This document shows, one piece after another, positions 1-9,146 of a stretch of DNA of 64,000 nucleotides. Position 1 is the first letter of the stretch. Each line of letters begins with the position of its first letter. This DNA is from Streptomyces sp. S.PNR 29 (GTDB lineage Bacteria; Actinomycetota; Actinomycetes; Streptomycetales; Streptomycetaceae). The DNA is taken from the NCBI RefSeq assembly GCF_030386795.1, contig NZ_JANUQM010000002.1, positions 806,001 through 870,000 on the forward strand, read 5' to 3'. The notes below the pieces were generated by a model. It was not told the DNA's origin. It was given only the letters and a program-made list of their open reading frames with translations, and ran no database searches. The position numbers were made by a program, and so were the translations under genes.

Positions 1-1867
1 TCCGCTTGATCACAAAGGATCCCTCGCGGAAGTTGTCCGGGGTGATGTCCCGCACCTTGGACGCGTCGAACGACACCATGTCGTCGTTCAGCGGCACGAC
101 ATAGCCGTGCCCGTTGCCCCAGTACAGGTACGCCTGCCCGTCGTCGTCCGTGAAGACCGCCGGGTCGATCATCTGGCCCTTCAGCGACCCGCCCTTGGCG
201 ACGAGGGGCTTGCCGAGGGCGTCCTTGAAGGGGCCGGCGGGGGAGTCGGCCACGGCCACGCCGATCTGCTGCTCGGCGCAGAAGTAGAAGTAGTACCTGC
301 CGTCGCGCTCGGCGATCGCGGGCGCCCACGCGTACTTGTCGGCCCAGGCGACATCCGGCCCGAGGTCCAGAATGACGCCGTGGTCCTTCCAGTGGACCAG
401 GTCCTTCGACGAGTACGCCTTGAACTTCGTGCCGCTCCAGCCCTGGAAGCCGTCCGTGGTCGGGTAGATCCAGTACTCGCCGTTCAGGTAGTGGACGTCC
501 GGGTCGGCGTTGAGGCCGGGCAGGATCGGGCTGCGGGTGCGGACCGCCTCGACGGTCCAGGTGCGCTTCGTGCCGTCGGCGGCCGTCACGGTGTACGTCT
601 GCGGCGTGCGGAAGTCGCGGCGCGTGCCCGACCTCGGGCTCACCGTCGCGCCCTCACCGACCCACAGCCTCGGGGCGAGGTTCCTCAGGTCCGCGTCCGG
701 CCGCATCGGCAGGACGACCTTCGAGGCGCCCTCGGTGACGATCGCGTACCCCTTCTGGTCCTCGGCCGTCGCGTCCACGACGGACGCCGGGGTCGAGGCA
801 TACGCGGCGAGCAGCCGGTCGTACTCCTTCTGCGTCACCGGCAGGACCGTGCCGTGGCGCGGGCTCGCGGGCAGCTGGTAGTTCGTGGACGGGGTCCACT
901 TGCCCGAGTCGAGGTCGGTGGTCTCGAAGGGGACGTAGCCGCGGCCGCCGTACTCGTCGATGAACAGGTACCACTTCTTCTCGGTGTTCGACTTGAAGAC
1001 CGTCGGGCCCTCACCGCGGTCCATCGCACCGCTGCCGATGCAGTCCGCGACGAAGTCGTACGTGGTGGAGGTCAGGTCCGTCGACTTCTCCCCGGTGACG
1101 AACTTGGCGCAGGGCGAGCTGGAGGTCGGGTCCCGCTCGTCCTTGGTGTAGCGGTAGTAGGTGTCCTTGTACTTGACGACCGTCGAGTCGATGACCGAGT
1201 AGCCCGGGTCGTTCCAGACCTTCGGCTCGCTGAAGGTGCGGAAGTCCTTCGTGGTCGCGTACAGCATCTTGTTGTACGTGTTCCCGGTGTGGTCGGGGTC
1301 GTCGTCGGCGTACAGCTTCGACGCCCAGAAGACGACGTACTCGCCGAGCGAGTCGTCCCAGTAGGCCTCCGGCGCCCAGGTGTTGCCCGCGTTGTCCGGG
1401 GCGACCTTCACCAGGCGCTGGTCGGTCCAGTGGACCAGGTCGGTGGACTCCCAGACCATGATCGACTTGCTGCCGTGCCGCTGGACGTGGTCCCAGCTGC
1501 CGCTGCTGTTCCTGTACATCCTGAGGTCGGTGGCGATCAGGTAGAACTTGTCGCCCTCGGGGGACCGGATGACGAACGGGTCGCGCAGCCCCTTCTCGCC
1601 GATCGTGGAGGTCAGGACCGGCTTGCCGGCGTTCAGCTCCCGCCAGTGCAGCGGGTCGTTGCCGCGGCTGAGGGCGTAGCGGATCTGCTCGCCGTCGGCG
1701 GTGCCCTCGCCCGTGAAGTAGGCGAAGAGGTAGCCGGCGTACTTGGGCTGTTTCACGGGGGGTGCTCCGGACTGTGCGGTACTGGGTGGTGCGGCGAGCA
1801 GGGAGAGAAGGAGGGCGAGGAACGGGACCAGGAGCGTGCGGGCGGTGCGGCGTCTCGGACGGCTCAT
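1..1867 (-). CDS. Secreted protein with two glycoside hydrolase family 43 domains (3' end outside window)
   Basis: Secreted enzyme expected to remove arabinose or xylose from arabinan/xylan. It starts with ATG at 1867 and an Arg-rich signal peptide (MSRPRRRTARTLLVPFLALL) ending near APPSTAQS. The first five-bladed propeller shows RDPFVIRSPEG, TWAPEAYWDD and SVIDSTVV. A short linker domain follows (residues about 330-410). A second GH43 domain then begins with LNADPDVHY (catalytic-base Asp), continues with MIDPAVFTDDDG (Asp modulator) and reaches EGSFVIKR (catalytic-acid Glu region), where the window ends. About 622 codons are visible. Two GH43 domains in one chain is less common than one. The family is clear; the substrate is inferred from the neighbouring pectate lyases. 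Confidence 0.9.
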   Translation of the reverse strand, partial: MSRPRRRTARTLLVPFLALLLSLLAAPPSTAQSGAPPVKQPKYAGYLFAYFTGEGTADGEQIRYALSRGNDPLHWRELNAGKPVLTSTIGEKGLRDPFVIRSPEGDKFYLIATDLRMYRNSSGSWDHVQRHGSKSIMVWESTDLVHWTDQRLVKVAPDNAGNTWAPEAYWDDSLGEYVVFWASKLYADDDPDHTGNTYNKMLYATTKDFRTFSEPKVWNDPGYSVIDSTVVKYKDTYYRYTKDERDPTSSSPCAKFVTGEKSTDLTSTTYDFVADCIGSGAMDRGEGPTVFKSNTEKKWYLFIDEYGGRGYVPFETTDLDSGKWTPSTNYQLPASPRHGTVLPVTQKEYDRLLAAYASTPASVVDATAEDQKGYAIVTEGASKVVLPMRPDADLRNLAPRLWVGEGATVSPRSGTRRDFRTPQTYTVTAADGTKRTWTVEAVRTRSPILPGLNADPDVHYLNGEYWIYPTTDGFQGWSGTKFKAYSSKDLVHWKDHGVILDLGPDVAWADKYAWAPAIAERDGRYYFYFCAEQQIGVAVADSPAGPFKDALGKPLVAKGGSLKGQMIDPAVFTDDDGQAYLYWGNGHGYVVPLNDDMVSFDASKVRDITPDNFREGSFVIKR

Positions 1868-2103
1868 GGGGCTTCCTGTGGGAGTGTGGGGGGTTCTGTT
1901 TGGTGGGGTGCCCTCGGAGTCTCACCAGCGGGGGACAGGGCGTCAACAGGTGAGCGGGGGGCGAGCGGGACCGAAAGTTTTCGGGGATTTTCACGGGTCG
2001 CGGGCAACCCTTTCCGGACACGGCGGCGACCGGATTGACGAAACGGGCCGGGGCGGGCCCCTCCGGCCCGTTTCGTCCCGGACCCCTAGGAAAGGAACGC
2101 TCC

Positions 2104-3258
2104 GTGCGTCACAGCACCGGACGCCACCGCAGGACGCGCACCATCTCCATCGCCGCCGCGGTGGCCTGCGCCGCGGGGGCGGGCGGCGTCTACCTCGGCC
2201 TCACGGACGACGGCGCCCAGGCCGCCTCCACGACGGTCACCGTCTCCACCACCGCCCAGCTCCAGTCGGCCGTCAAGAACGCCACCGCCGGTACCGTCAT
2301 CCAGGTCCGCGGCGGCACCTACTACCCGACGGCCACCCTCAAGTCCACGGCCGGCGGCACCGGTTCGGCCCGCATCACGCTGCGGGCCCACGGCAGCGAG
2401 AAGGTGCGGATCGACGGCTCGAAGCTGCCCGCCGGCTCCTGGCTCGCCGCGATCCACGGCAGCTACTGGACCGTCCAGAACCTCACCTTCCAGAACTCCC
2501 CGGCGCAGGGCCTCGTCGCCACCTCCTCCACCGGCGGAATCTTCAGGAACCTGGTCACCGCGAACAACGGCGACTCCGGCTTCACCCTGCGCGGCGACAA
2601 CACCAGCAACAACCTCGTGCAGAACCTGGACAGTTACGGCAACTACGACTCCGCCGGGCACGGCCAGAACGCCGACGGCATCGCCATCAAGTTCGGCTCC
2701 GGCTCCGGCAACAAGGTGACGGGGGCGCGGCTGTTCAACAACTCGGACGACGGCCTCGACCTGTGGCAGTTCTCCTCGCCGGTCACCATCGAGCACTCCT
2801 GGGCCTACGGCAACGGCAGGAACCGCTGGAACGACTCCGCTTTCGAGGGCAACGGCAACGGCTTCAAACTGGGCGGCGGTGGCGCCTCGGTCGCGCACGT
2901 CGTCAACAACAACGCGGCCTGGGGCAACACGTTGCACGGTTTCACGGAGAACGCCAACACCGGTGCGATCGCCGTGAACCGCAACACCGCGTACGGCAAC
3001 ACGGAGGCCGGGTTCTACTTCGCGACCGGCAAGGCACGGCTCGGCAGGAACCTCGCCGTGGGCAACAAGGGGGGCCCGGTGAACAAGGGCTCCTCGGTGG
3101 TCTCCGCCCGCAACAACTGGGACAGCGGGATCGCTACGCCGCCCTTCAGGTCGACGGACGCCACGAGCGCGTATGCCTCACGGCGGGCGAGCGGGGCGCT
3201 GCCGGTGACGGCGTTCTTGTCCACGGGTTCTTCGACGATCGGTTCCACCATGGACTGA
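2104..3258 (+). CDS. Secreted pectate lyase, polysaccharide lyase family 9-like
   Basis: Right-handed parallel beta-helix lyase that should cleave polygalacturonate by beta-elimination outside the cell. The 384-residue product has a signal peptide (RRTRTISIAAAVACAAGAGG, cut near AQAAS). The helix carries repeated short beta turns rich in Asn. The segment NADGIAIKFGSGSGNKVTG followed by NNSDDGLDLW matches the PL9 active-site/calcium region, with Lys in IAIKFG the candidate base. The GTG at 2104 is chosen because AGGAAAGGA lies just upstream and the signal peptide starts there; an in-frame ATG at 2035 would add unlikely residues. It converges on the PL3 gene through the hairpin at 3321-3354. 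Confidence 0.88.
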   Translation: MRHSTGRHRRTRTISIAAAVACAAGAGGVYLGLTDDGAQAASTTVTVSTTAQLQSAVKNATAGTVIQVRGGTYYPTATLKSTAGGTGSARITLRAHGSEKVRIDGSKLPAGSWLAAIHGSYWTVQNLTFQNSPAQGLVATSSTGGIFRNLVTANNGDSGFTLRGDNTSNNLVQNLDSYGNYDSAGHGQNADGIAIKFGSGSGNKVTGARLFNNSDDGLDLWQFSSPVTIEHSWAYGNGRNRWNDSAFEGNGNGFKLGGGGASVAHVVNNNAAWGNTLHGFTENANTGAIAVNRNTAYGNTEAGFYFATGKARLGRNLAVGNKGGPVNKGSSVVSARNNWDSGIATPPFRSTDATSAYASRRASGALPVTAFLSTGSSTIGSTMD

Positions 3259-3320
3259 CGGTCGTTCTCGGGCTGCGGGTCGTTCGTGGCCGGTAGTTCC
3301 CCGCGCCCCTCAGGTGGGCG

Positions 3321-3354
3321 AACGCCCCCGCCGGTCGTCACCGGCGGGGGCGTT
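3321..3354. terminator. Bidirectional hairpin terminator
   Basis: Perfect 15-bp stem (3321-3335 with 3340-3354) and a CGTC loop between two convergent pectate lyase genes. The stem begins AA and ends TT, so it can work in both directions. Confidence 0.8.
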
Positions 3355-3432
3355 CTGCGGCCGGCTGAGTGGGGGCTCAGTCCGGCGCGTGCCGACCTGA
3401 AGGGGGGCTTCAGGCCGGCAGACCAGGGGTGC

Positions 3433-4266
3433 TCACTGGTAGCTGATGTCGGACGCGGCGAACTTGCAGGTCGTGCCGTCCGGGCCGGGCGGCGTCAGTT
3501 CCTTGGGCTCCTTGCCGGTGTTGTTGCCCTCGAAGCGGACGCACGTCTTGATCTTCTTCTTGCTGTCGCCGTGGATGCGGATCTTCGACAGCGTGGCGGT
3601 GTCGCCGTAGTTCTGGTTGACCCCGACGATCGCGTTCATCGGCGCGGTCACGTCGATGTCGCTGAGCACGATCGTGCGCTTGTACTGCGTCTTGCAGTTG
3701 CCGCAGGAGCGCACCAGCTTGCCGGAGTTCTGCACCTGGAAGCCGGTCACGGTGAGCTTGCCGGCGCCGTTGAACTGCAGCACCTTGTCGTCGGCGTTCT
3801 TGGCGCCGCCGCCGATCACCTTGTACGTGGCCGACGACGACTTGCCCTTGAAGCTGGCCGCGTCCTCGCCGACGTCCAGCCACCACACGTTCTGCAGCGT
3901 GCAGGAACCCTTGCAGTGGACGCCGTCCGCGGCCGGGGTGCCGATGATGACGTTCTTCAGGACCGCGCCGTCCGCCAGCTCGAAGATCGGGCCCTGGTCC
4001 TCGTCCTGACCGGAGGTGCCGAGGGCGCCGGTGCCGTAGAACTTCTTCATCCCGCCGTCGTACTCGCCCTTGACCGGGATCGTCGACGAGACGGGCTTGC
4101 TACCGGTGTCCTTGGGCCAGGCCGTCGCGGCGCCGGCCGTGGACAGCATCGCCGTGGTGACGATGGCCGCACCCGTGATGCCGAAGGCAGCGGTCCCGGC
4201 GATCACCGCCCGCCTCTTGGTGACTCGGCGGCGGTGTCGGACGCGCTGTTCAGCTCGTGCAGTCAT
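3433..4266 (-). CDS. Secreted pectate lyase, polysaccharide lyase family 3
   Basis: Calcium-dependent pectate lyase of the small PL3 class, 277 residues. A basic N-terminus (KRRAVIAGTAAFGITG) forms a signal peptide cut near AGAATAWP. The mature part has the PL3 pattern: GPIFELADGAVLKNVIIG, ADGVHCKGSCTLQNVWWLDVGEDAASFKG (acidic calcium site), and several Cys (CKGSC, CGNC) suited to extracellular disulfides. ATG at 4266 is preferred over 4272 because AAGGA lies 6 bases before it. It lies downstream of the sigma-factor gene pair on the same strand, with an 84-bp gap that could hold its own promoter. With the PL9 and GH43 genes it forms a pectin-degrading cluster. Confidence 0.9.
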   Translation of the reverse strand: MTARAEQRVRHRRRVTKRRAVIAGTAAFGITGAAIVTTAMLSTAGAATAWPKDTGSKPVSSTIPVKGEYDGGMKKFYGTGALGTSGQDEDQGPIFELADGAVLKNVIIGTPAADGVHCKGSCTLQNVWWLDVGEDAASFKGKSSSATYKVIGGGAKNADDKVLQFNGAGKLTVTGFQVQNSGKLVRSCGNCKTQYKRTIVLSDIDVTAPMNAIVGVNQNYGDTATLSKIRIHGDSKKKIKTCVRFEGNNTGKEPKELTPPGPDGTTCKFAASDISYQ

Positions 4267-4350
4267 GCCCATTCCTTGCGTGGGGAGCGGATACTTGCGT
4301 GTCCTGGTCGCCCCCGGTGAAGGAAGGGTTGCCGCCCCTCCAGGATTTTC

Positions 4351-5214
4351 TTACGAGTCGCCCTCACCGGCCGTGCTCTCGCCGTCGTCGTCCCGGACAG
4401 CGAAGTCGCCCCCCACCGACAACTCCTCGGAACCCGCGGCGGCCGTCGCCGTGTAGCGGTCCTTCCCGGCGTCCCGGCCGCCGCGCTCATGGTCGTACTG
4501 CCCCGCGAAGACCCACTCGCCCTGGGGGACCGAACGGCCCTCCTTGAGCACCCAGGTGTAGACGAGGAAGCCGTCCTGCTCGCCGACCGTGAGGGTGAAG
4601 TCGTCCTCGGGCAGCGACCGCCAGGCGCCCGTCGAGGAGACGCCGCCGGTCTGCGCCACCTCCAGCCGCACGGTGAGCGCGGTCAGTCGCTCCTCGGTCT
4701 TGAGGGTGACGTTGCTCTGCGCCCAGAAGTCGTTGCTGTGCGGGTCGACCGATCCGTCCGACCACAGCGGGCCGTCCTCGACGCCGGCGGGCGGTCGCGG
4801 GCCGGCGGAAGCGGACGGCGTCCGGGACGGGGGAGGCGTGCCGGGGTCCCGGGTCTCCGGCGCCGTGCTCGGCTCCGGGTCCACCGGCGGGACCGGCGCG
4901 CGGCTCGTCGCCTCCGGCGACGGTGTGGGCGTCTGGGTGGCCGCCACCGACCGTTGCGGTGGAGCGTCGTCCTTCACCGCGGAGGCGACCGCGTAACCGC
5001 CGACCGCGAGCACACCCGCCACCGCGGCGGTCGCGCTCACCACCCGGGCCCACCCCCACACGGGCGGACGCGTCGCCCGGTGATCGGAGCGGCCCTGGCC
5101 GGCCATGCCGCGCTCGACACGGGCCAGGATGTGCGCCCGGTCGGGCTCGTGCGCCGCGGCCGCCTCGTGCAGCCGGGCGCGCAGCTCCTCGTGCACGTCC
5201 CGCTGCATGGTCAT
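4351..5214 (-). CDS. Membrane-anchored partner protein of SigE-family sigma factor
   Basis: 287 residues. The N-terminus (RDVHEELRARLHEAAAAHEPDRAHILARVERG) resembles the cytoplasmic part of proteins co-encoded with Streptomyces SigE-family sigma factors. One membrane segment follows (about residues 57-78, VVSATAAVAGVLAVGGYAVA), then a Pro/Thr/Ser-rich spacer and an extracellular C-terminal domain of unknown fold (about residues 150-270). The start codon overlaps the sigma-factor stop (ATGA, 5211-5214), so translation is coupled. The anti-sigma or signal-sensing role is inferred from context and topology; no zinc-binding HxxxCxxC motif is seen, so it is not a ZAS-type anti-sigma factor. Confidence 0.7.
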   Translation of the reverse strand: MTMQRDVHEELRARLHEAAAAHEPDRAHILARVERGMAGQGRSDHRATRPPVWGWARVVSATAAVAGVLAVGGYAVASAVKDDAPPQRSVAATQTPTPSPEATSRAPVPPVDPEPSTAPETRDPGTPPPSRTPSASAGPRPPAGVEDGPLWSDGSVDPHSNDFWAQSNVTLKTEERLTALTVRLEVAQTGGVSSTGAWRSLPEDDFTLTVGEQDGFLVYTWVLKEGRSVPQGEWVFAGQYDHERGGRDAGKDRYTATAAAGSEELSVGGDFAVRDDDGESTAGEGDS

Positions 5215-5819
5215 CTGTCCCTTCCTGAGGAGGCCTCACCGGTGCGCTCCCCCAAGCTCTCAACCGCGTTCGAAGAGGGAGGCGCCCCCAACACCGCGTG
5301 CACCTTCTGCGGGGCTCCCCGTGTGCCCAGCAACCGCTGCAGTTCGGCCATTCCCTTCGATGTCTGGCTCTTTACCGTACCGACCGATACGCCGAGGGCG
5401 AGCGCGGTGTCCTTCTCCGAGAGGTCGAAGGCGTGCCGCAGCACCACGCAGGCCCGTTTGCGGAACGGCAGCCTGCGCAGCGCCTCCTGTACGTCGACCA
5501 CGCCCGCCACGTCCGGGTTCTCCGTCTTCTCCTCGCGCTGCGACCAGAACAGGGCGATCCGCCGGCGCTCGCGCACCGCGCTGCGGATGCGGGTGCGGGC
5601 CAGGTTGGCGACGACGCCGCGCGCGTACGCCGCCGGATGGTCGGCCGCGCGCACCCGGTCCCAGCGGTGCCACAGCGCCAATAACGCGTCCGCCGCCAGG
5701 TCGTCGGCGGTGTCCGGTTCGCCCGTCAGCAGGTGGGCCAGACGGGAGAGTTCGGCGTAGTGGCGCTCGAAGAAGGCGTGGAACTCCACGGAGGCGGCGT
5801 CGTCGACGACTGTGCCCAC
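5211..5819 (-). CDS. SigE-family ECF RNA polymerase sigma factor
   Basis: 202-residue two-domain sigma factor. Region 2 includes AEDLA-type sequence DDLAADALLALWHRWDRV (core binding and -10 recognition). Region 4 has a helix-turn-helix LSEKDTALALGVSVGTVKSQ that should contact the -35 element. The last about 38 residues (from GTRGAPQKVHAV) lie beyond region 4; about 15 of them are encoded by a palindromic element at 5244-5290 that resembles an intergenic repeat, so the tail is probably acquired and dispensable. The gene is the first of a pair with the membrane protein at 4351-5214. Target promoters cannot be told from this window. Confidence 0.85.
   Translation of the reverse strand: MGTVVDDAASVEFHAFFERHYAELSRLAHLLTGEPDTADDLAADALLALWHRWDRVRAADHPAAYARGVVANLARTRIRSAVRERRRIALFWSQREEKTENPDVAGVVDVQEALRRLPFRKRACVVLRHAFDLSEKDTALALGVSVGTVKSQTSKGMAELQRLLGTRGAPQKVHAVLGAPPSSNAVESLGERTGEASSGRDR
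5244..5290. repeat. Palindromic repeat element inside sigma-factor 3' end
   Basis: Imperfect palindrome starting GCGCTCCCCCAAGCTCT and ending GGGAGGCGCCCCCA. It shares the CGCTCCCCCAAGCTCT core and the closing CCCCCA arm with the element at 35241-35275. Similar sequences are, from memory, scattered through Streptomyces intergenic DNA. Here it is read in frame as part of the sigma factor's C-terminal tail. Confidence 0.6.
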
Positions 5820-6089
5820 GGGCGACCTCTCCTCGCAGCGGCTTACGCGGCACCCGGCGGAACGGGTGCCTGTGTGTCATATGTATGACATGTGATCGTT
5901 CCGGGGTGCCCCCGGCGAGATCCGGAAGCGTAGCAGTGATCGATCGCTTGGTTCGTACGGGGCTTCGAACGCCGTATGGTCGGTCGACCCTCGATTCCGT
6001 AACACGGAGAAAACCTGAATGCGGTTCAGCGAGGGAACAATCCAGCCAGCATCCGCACACCGATCATCAGGCAACAAGGAGCAGCAGCC

Positions 6090-7541
6090 ATGTCCGAAGC
6101 GCAGAAGGTGACAGACCGGCCGGGCGCCGTACCGCCCCCGGTGAACAGCGTCGACCGGTTCTTCAGGATCTCCGAGCGGGGGTCCACCTTCGGCCGGGAG
6201 ATACGCGGCGGATTCGCCACCTTCTTCACGATGGCCTACATCCTTGTCCTGAATCCCATCATCCTCGGCAGCGCGAAGGACAAGTTCGGTCACCAGTTGG
6301 ATGCGGTCCAACTCACCACGGCCACCGCTCTCGTGGCGGCGGTCATGACGATCATCATGGGCCTGGGCGGCAATCTGCCGCTGGCGCTCGCCGCCGGTCT
6401 CGGGCTGAACGCCGTCGTCGCCTTCCAGATCGCCCCGCTGATGAGCTGGGACGACGCGATGGGCCTGATCGTTCTCGAAGGCCTGCTGATCTGCGTACTG
6501 GTGGTGACCGGGCTGCGCGAGGCCGTGATGCACGCCATCCCGCAACCGCTCAAGCAGGCGATCAGCGTCGGCATCGGTCTGTTCATCGCCTTCATCGGCT
6601 TCGTCGACGCCGGGTTCGTCAGCCGCATCCCGGACGCGGCGAACACCACCGTGCCGGTGCAGCTGGGTGGCTCCGGCACGCTCACCGGGTGGCCGATCCT
6701 CGTCTTCTGCCTCGGCGTTCTGCTGACGATCGGCCTGCTCGCCCGGAAGGTCAAGGGCGCCATCCTGATCAGCATCGTCACCATGACGCTGGTGGCGATC
6801 GTCATCAACTCCGTCGCCGACATCAAGACCTGGGGTCTGACCACACCCGCGTGGCCCGACAAGCTGGTCGACGCCCCCGACTTCGGGCTGATCGGTCACT
6901 TCAGCCTGTTCGGCGCGTTCGGCGAGGCCAGTGTCATCACCGTGGTCCTGCTGGTCTTCACCCTGATCCTGTCCGACTTCTTCGACACCATGGGCACGGT
7001 CGTCGGCATCAGCGCCGAGGCCGGGCTCCTGGACGAGCAGGGCAAGGTCCCGAACCTCGGCCGGGTGCTGCTGATCGACGGTGCCGCCGCGGTCGCCGGC
7101 GGCGCGGCCTCCGCCTCCTCCGCGACCTCCTACATCGAGTCGGCGGCCGGCGTCGGCGAGGGATCGCGCACCGGCTTCTCCAACCTGGTCACGGGTGGTC
7201 TCTTCGGACTGGCCCTGTTCCTCACGCCATTGCTCACCATCGTCCCGCTCCAGGCGGCCGCCCCGGCCCTCGTCGCCGTCGGCTTCCTGATGATGACCCA
7301 GGTCAAGCACATCGACTGGGACCGGTACGACATCGCCATCCCGGCGTTCCTGACCATCGCCGTGATGCCGTTCACGTACTCCATCACCAACGGCATCGGC
7401 GCCGGCTTCCTCGCCTACGTCCTGATCAAGACGGTCCTCGGCAAGGCGAAGGAGGTCCACTGGCTGCTGTGGGGGACCTCGGTGCTGTTCCTGGTGTACT
7501 TCGCGATCGACCCGATCGAGCAGGTCCTGGGTGTGAAGTAG
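6090..7541 (+). CDS. NCS2-family purine permease, AzgA-like
   Basis: 483-residue inner-membrane transporter, probably proton-coupled uptake of adenine/guanine/hypoxanthine. The N-terminal signature REIRGGFATFFTMAYILVLNP is typical of the AzgA/GhxP branch of NCS2. At least 12 hydrophobic helices follow, with the conserved segments LAAGLGLNAVVAF, FDTMGTVVGISAEAG and SASSATSYIESAAGVGEGSRTG (substrate-binding loop region). ATG at 6090 has AAGGAG 9 bases upstream. It is a single-gene unit divergent from the sigma-factor gene, ending at the hairpin at 7578-7608. The exact base transported is not decidable from sequence alone. Confidence 0.88.
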   Translation: MSEAQKVTDRPGAVPPPVNSVDRFFRISERGSTFGREIRGGFATFFTMAYILVLNPIILGSAKDKFGHQLDAVQLTTATALVAAVMTIIMGLGGNLPLALAAGLGLNAVVAFQIAPLMSWDDAMGLIVLEGLLICVLVVTGLREAVMHAIPQPLKQAISVGIGLFIAFIGFVDAGFVSRIPDAANTTVPVQLGGSGTLTGWPILVFCLGVLLTIGLLARKVKGAILISIVTMTLVAIVINSVADIKTWGLTTPAWPDKLVDAPDFGLIGHFSLFGAFGEASVITVVLLVFTLILSDFFDTMGTVVGISAEAGLLDEQGKVPNLGRVLLIDGAAAVAGGAASASSATSYIESAAGVGEGSRTGFSNLVTGGLFGLALFLTPLLTIVPLQAAAPALVAVGFLMMTQVKHIDWDRYDIAIPAFLTIAVMPFTYSITNGIGAGFLAYVLIKTVLGKAKEVHWLLWGTSVLFLVYFAIDPIEQVLGVK

Positions 7542-7577
7542 GCCCTCGGGCGGCAAAGCCCCGGGTGTGAAGGACGA

Positions 7578-7608
7578 CGGGCCGCCCCCGGGGGGAGGGG
7601 GCGGCCCG
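7578..7608. terminator. Hairpin terminator between convergent genes
   Basis: Perfect 12-bp GC stem (7578-7589 with 7597-7608), 7-base loop, between the permease and the penicillin-binding protein gene, which converge. Confidence 0.75.
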
Positions 7609-7639
7609 TAGGGTCAGACGCTTCTCGGACGGCGGAGGT

Positions 7640-9091
7640 TCAGTCCTTCAGCGCGGCTTCCATCATCGCCTTGGCGACCGGCGCCGCCAGGCCGTTGCCG
7701 CTGACCTCCGAGCGGGCCGCGTTCGACTGCTCGACCATGACCGCCACGGCGACCTCCTTGCCGCCCGCCTTGGCATAGGACGTGAACCAGGCGTACGGCA
7801 CCTGGCTGTTGTTCTCGCCGTGCTGGGCCGTACCCGTCTTGCCGCCCACGGTCGCACCCGGGATCCGCGCGTTCGTGCCCGTGCCCTTGTCGACGACCGT
7901 CTGCATCGCCGACTGAAGCTGTCCGGCGGTCGAGGAGCTGACGATCTCCTTCGTCTCCGCGCTGTCGTCGTAGTCCTCCAGCACATCGCCGCCGCTGTCG
8001 GTGATCTGCGACACCATATGCGGCGAGACCAGCTTGCCGCCGTTGGCTATGGCCGCCGACACCATGGCCATCTGCAGCGGTGTCGCCGTCACGTCGAACT
8101 GGCCGATGCCCGTCAGGGCCGTCTGGGCCTCGTCCATGTCCGACGGGTACAGGCTCGTGTAGGCCCGCACCGGCACGTCCTGCTCGTCGTTGTTGAAGCC
8201 GAACTTGTCGGCCATCGCCTTCACCTTGTCCTCGCCGAGCTGGACGGCCATCTTGGCGAAGACGTTGTTGCAGGAGTACTGCAGCGCGGTGCGGATCGTG
8301 GCGTTGGTGCAGGGGGCGTCGGGGTTCTCGTTCGACAGGTCGCGGGTGGTGCCCGGCAGCCGATAGGGGTCCGGGCTGTCGGTCTTCTCGTCCACCGACG
8401 AGTACAGACCGTCCTCCAGCGCGGTCGCCGCCACCACCAGCTTGAACGTCGAGCCCGGCGGCAGCGGCTGCCGCAGCGCGCGGTTGGTCAGCGGCTTCTC
8501 CGGGTCCTTGGTGAGCTTCGTCCAGGCCGTCCCGGCCGTGTTGGCGTCGGTCAGCGACGTCGGGTCGTACGACGGCGTCGACACCACCCCGAGGAGCCTG
8601 CCCGTCTTCGGGTCGATCGCGACGGCCGCGCCCTTCTTGTCGCCGAGAGCCTCGTACGCCGCCTTCTGCACGTCCGGGTCGATCGTCGTGACCACGTTGC
8701 CCGGCTCGGCCCGCTGGTTGGTGACCGTGTCCATCACCGTCTTCAGGCGGGTGTCCGTGCCGTCGAGGAGGGCCTGGTAGATGCCCTCCAGCTGCGTCGG
8801 CGCGTAGGCCTGTGAGGCGTAGCCCGTCACCGCCGCGTACAGCGGGCCGTCCGTGTACGTGCGCTTGTACTTGAGGTCGCTGTCCTCCGTCTGTGCCGAG
8901 CCGGTGATCGACTTGCCGGCCACGATGATGTTCCCGAGCGGCTCCGAGTAGGTCTCGATGGCGTTGCGCCGGTTGTCCTTGTCGTCCGCGAGTGCCTGGC
9001 CGTCGTAGAACTGCACCCAGGTCGCTCTGACCAGCAGAGCGAGCGTCAGGAGCAGCGCGAAGACCGATGCGCGCCTGATCGTCTTGTTCAT
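7640..9091 (-). CDS. Penicillin-binding protein, class B transpeptidase (PbpA type)
   Basis: 483-residue peptidoglycan transpeptidase anchored by one N-terminal helix (residues 9-27) with the catalytic domain outside the cell. The active-site motifs are complete: SxxK as S214-T-F-K217 within PPGSTFK, SxN as S273-C-N275 and KTG at 418-420 in GGKTGTA. The N-terminal region (residues 30-150) is the non-catalytic dimerisation domain. The length fits actinobacterial PbpA (about 485 residues). PbpA usually neighbours rodA/ftsW; this copy stands alone, so it is likely a paralogue of the main divergon gene. Its transcript reads into the hairpin at 7578-7608. Confidence 0.88.
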   Translation of the reverse strand: MNKTIRRASVFALLLTLALLVRATWVQFYDGQALADDKDNRRNAIETYSEPLGNIIVAGKSITGSAQTEDSDLKYKRTYTDGPLYAAVTGYASQAYAPTQLEGIYQALLDGTDTRLKTVMDTVTNQRAEPGNVVTTIDPDVQKAAYEALGDKKGAAVAIDPKTGRLLGVVSTPSYDPTSLTDANTAGTAWTKLTKDPEKPLTNRALRQPLPPGSTFKLVVAATALEDGLYSSVDEKTDSPDPYRLPGTTRDLSNENPDAPCTNATIRTALQYSCNNVFAKMAVQLGEDKVKAMADKFGFNNDEQDVPVRAYTSLYPSDMDEAQTALTGIGQFDVTATPLQMAMVSAAIANGGKLVSPHMVSQITDSGGDVLEDYDDSAETKEIVSSSTAGQLQSAMQTVVDKGTGTNARIPGATVGGKTGTAQHGENNSQVPYAWFTSYAKAGGKEVAVAVMVEQSNAARSEVSGNGLAAPVAKAMMEAALKD

Positions 9092-9146
9092 CCCGTTCAG
9101 CTAGACGAACCAGCCGGATCGAAACGTTCCCTTCCGCCCCTTTTTC

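Noticed and set aside
7640..9091. Beta-lactamase interpretation of the SxxK/SxN/KTG protein
   Set aside because: Length, N-terminal anchor and dimerisation-type domain fit a class B penicillin-binding protein.
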